Assembly (NCBI GenBank): GCA_963204845.1
Contig: CAUJIL010000130.1
Span: 1 to 5,709, forward strand
DNA length: 5,709 nucleotides
Reading direction: 5' to 3'
Source: Pseudomonadota bacterium
GTDB taxonomy: Bacteria > Pseudomonadota > Gammaproteobacteria > Pseudomonadales > UBA5518
The translations under genes were made by a program, and so were the position numbers. A model generated the notes under the pieces. It was not told the origin of the DNA and ran no database searches. It was given only the letters and a program-made list of their open reading frames with translations. This document shows, piece after piece, positions 5,507 to 5,709 of this stretch. Each line of letters opens with the position of its first letter. Position 1 is the first letter of the stretch.

Positions 5507-5709
5507 ATGCCCACGCGCCCCGAACTGGCCAACGCGATCCGCGCCCTCAGCATGGACGCCGTGCAGAAAGCCGAGAGCGGCCATCCTGGCGCGCCGATGG
5601 GCATGGCCGACATCGCCGAGGTGCTGTGGAACGAGTTCCTGGTCCACAACCCGGCCAACCCGGGCTGGTTCGACCGTGACCGCTTCGTGCTGTCGAACGG
5701 GCACGGCTC
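5507..5709 (+). CDS. tkt: Transketolase, N-terminal part (runs off the window)
   Basis: The first 67 codons of a transketolase are visible. This thiamine-diphosphate enzyme moves two-carbon ketol units between sugar phosphates in the non-oxidative pentose phosphate pathway, and in the Calvin cycle where present. The N-terminus is very close to the E. coli form: ELANAIRALSMDAVQKAESG, then HPGAPMGMADIAEVLW with the active-site H26. DRDRFVLSNGHG at 56-67 carries H66, also at the E. coli position. The ATG at 5507 has an AGGAG Shine-Dalgarno site (5494-5498) 8 nt upstream. It is transcribed away from the sahR operon. Divergent placement of tkt and an ArsR-type regulator next to metK is, from memory, also seen in Pseudomonas. 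Whether SahR affects tkt is unknown. Confidence 0.96.
   Translation, partial: MPTRPELANAIRALSMDAVQKAESGHPGAPMGMADIAEVLWNEFLVHNPANPGWFDRDRFVLSNGHG

Noticed and set aside
5342..5704. N-terminal extension of SahR to an ATG at 5704
   Set aside because: The extension would run through the divergent promoter region and antisense to tkt, and it has no resemblance to ArsR proteins.

Overview
The window looks like chromosomal DNA from a GC-rich gammaproteobacterium. The coding sequences are dense and high in G+C. AhcY, MetK and transketolase are close to their proteobacterial relatives, and the order tkt / ArsR-type regulator / metK is, as far as I recall, also found in Pseudomonas. I cannot name a genus.

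Layout: all genes but one lie on the minus strand and form what looks like one operon. In transcription order it reads sahR (5341-4355), metK (4336-3182), ahcY (3027-1642), metF (1631-786), rsmE (783-55). Spacing is 18 nt, 154 nt, 10 nt and 2 nt. Transketolase (tkt) starts at 5507 on the plus strand and runs off the right edge. A 165-nt divergent control region (5342-5506) separates sahR from tkt. It contains an AT-rich island with a perfect 10-bp palindrome. At the left edge, two perfect 8-bp stem-loops in apparent inverted orientation form a REP/BIME-like element that overlaps the rsmE stop codon.

How the genes work together: MetK makes S-adenosylmethionine (SAM). Methyltransferases such as RsmE use it and release S-adenosylhomocysteine (SAH). 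AhcY splits SAH into homocysteine and adenosine. MetF makes the 5-methyltetrahydrofolate used to remethylate homocysteine. Only methionine synthase (MetE or MetH) is missing from this window. The first gene encodes an ArsR-type HTH joined to a methyltransferase-like domain, the architecture of SahR, a repressor of SAM-cycle genes that senses SAH. The operon therefore probably carries its own SAH sensor.

The core content matches a known system (the SahR regulon). The less ordinary points are the REP-like pair sharing bases with the rsmE stop, a structured 154-nt ahcY leader that does not match the SAH riboswitch as I know it, a terminator-like hairpin with a U5 run inside the end of sahR, and the apparent lack of a Shine-Dalgarno site for sahR. 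I found no RNA genes, insertion sequences or CRISPR arrays. I did not see a clearly new system.
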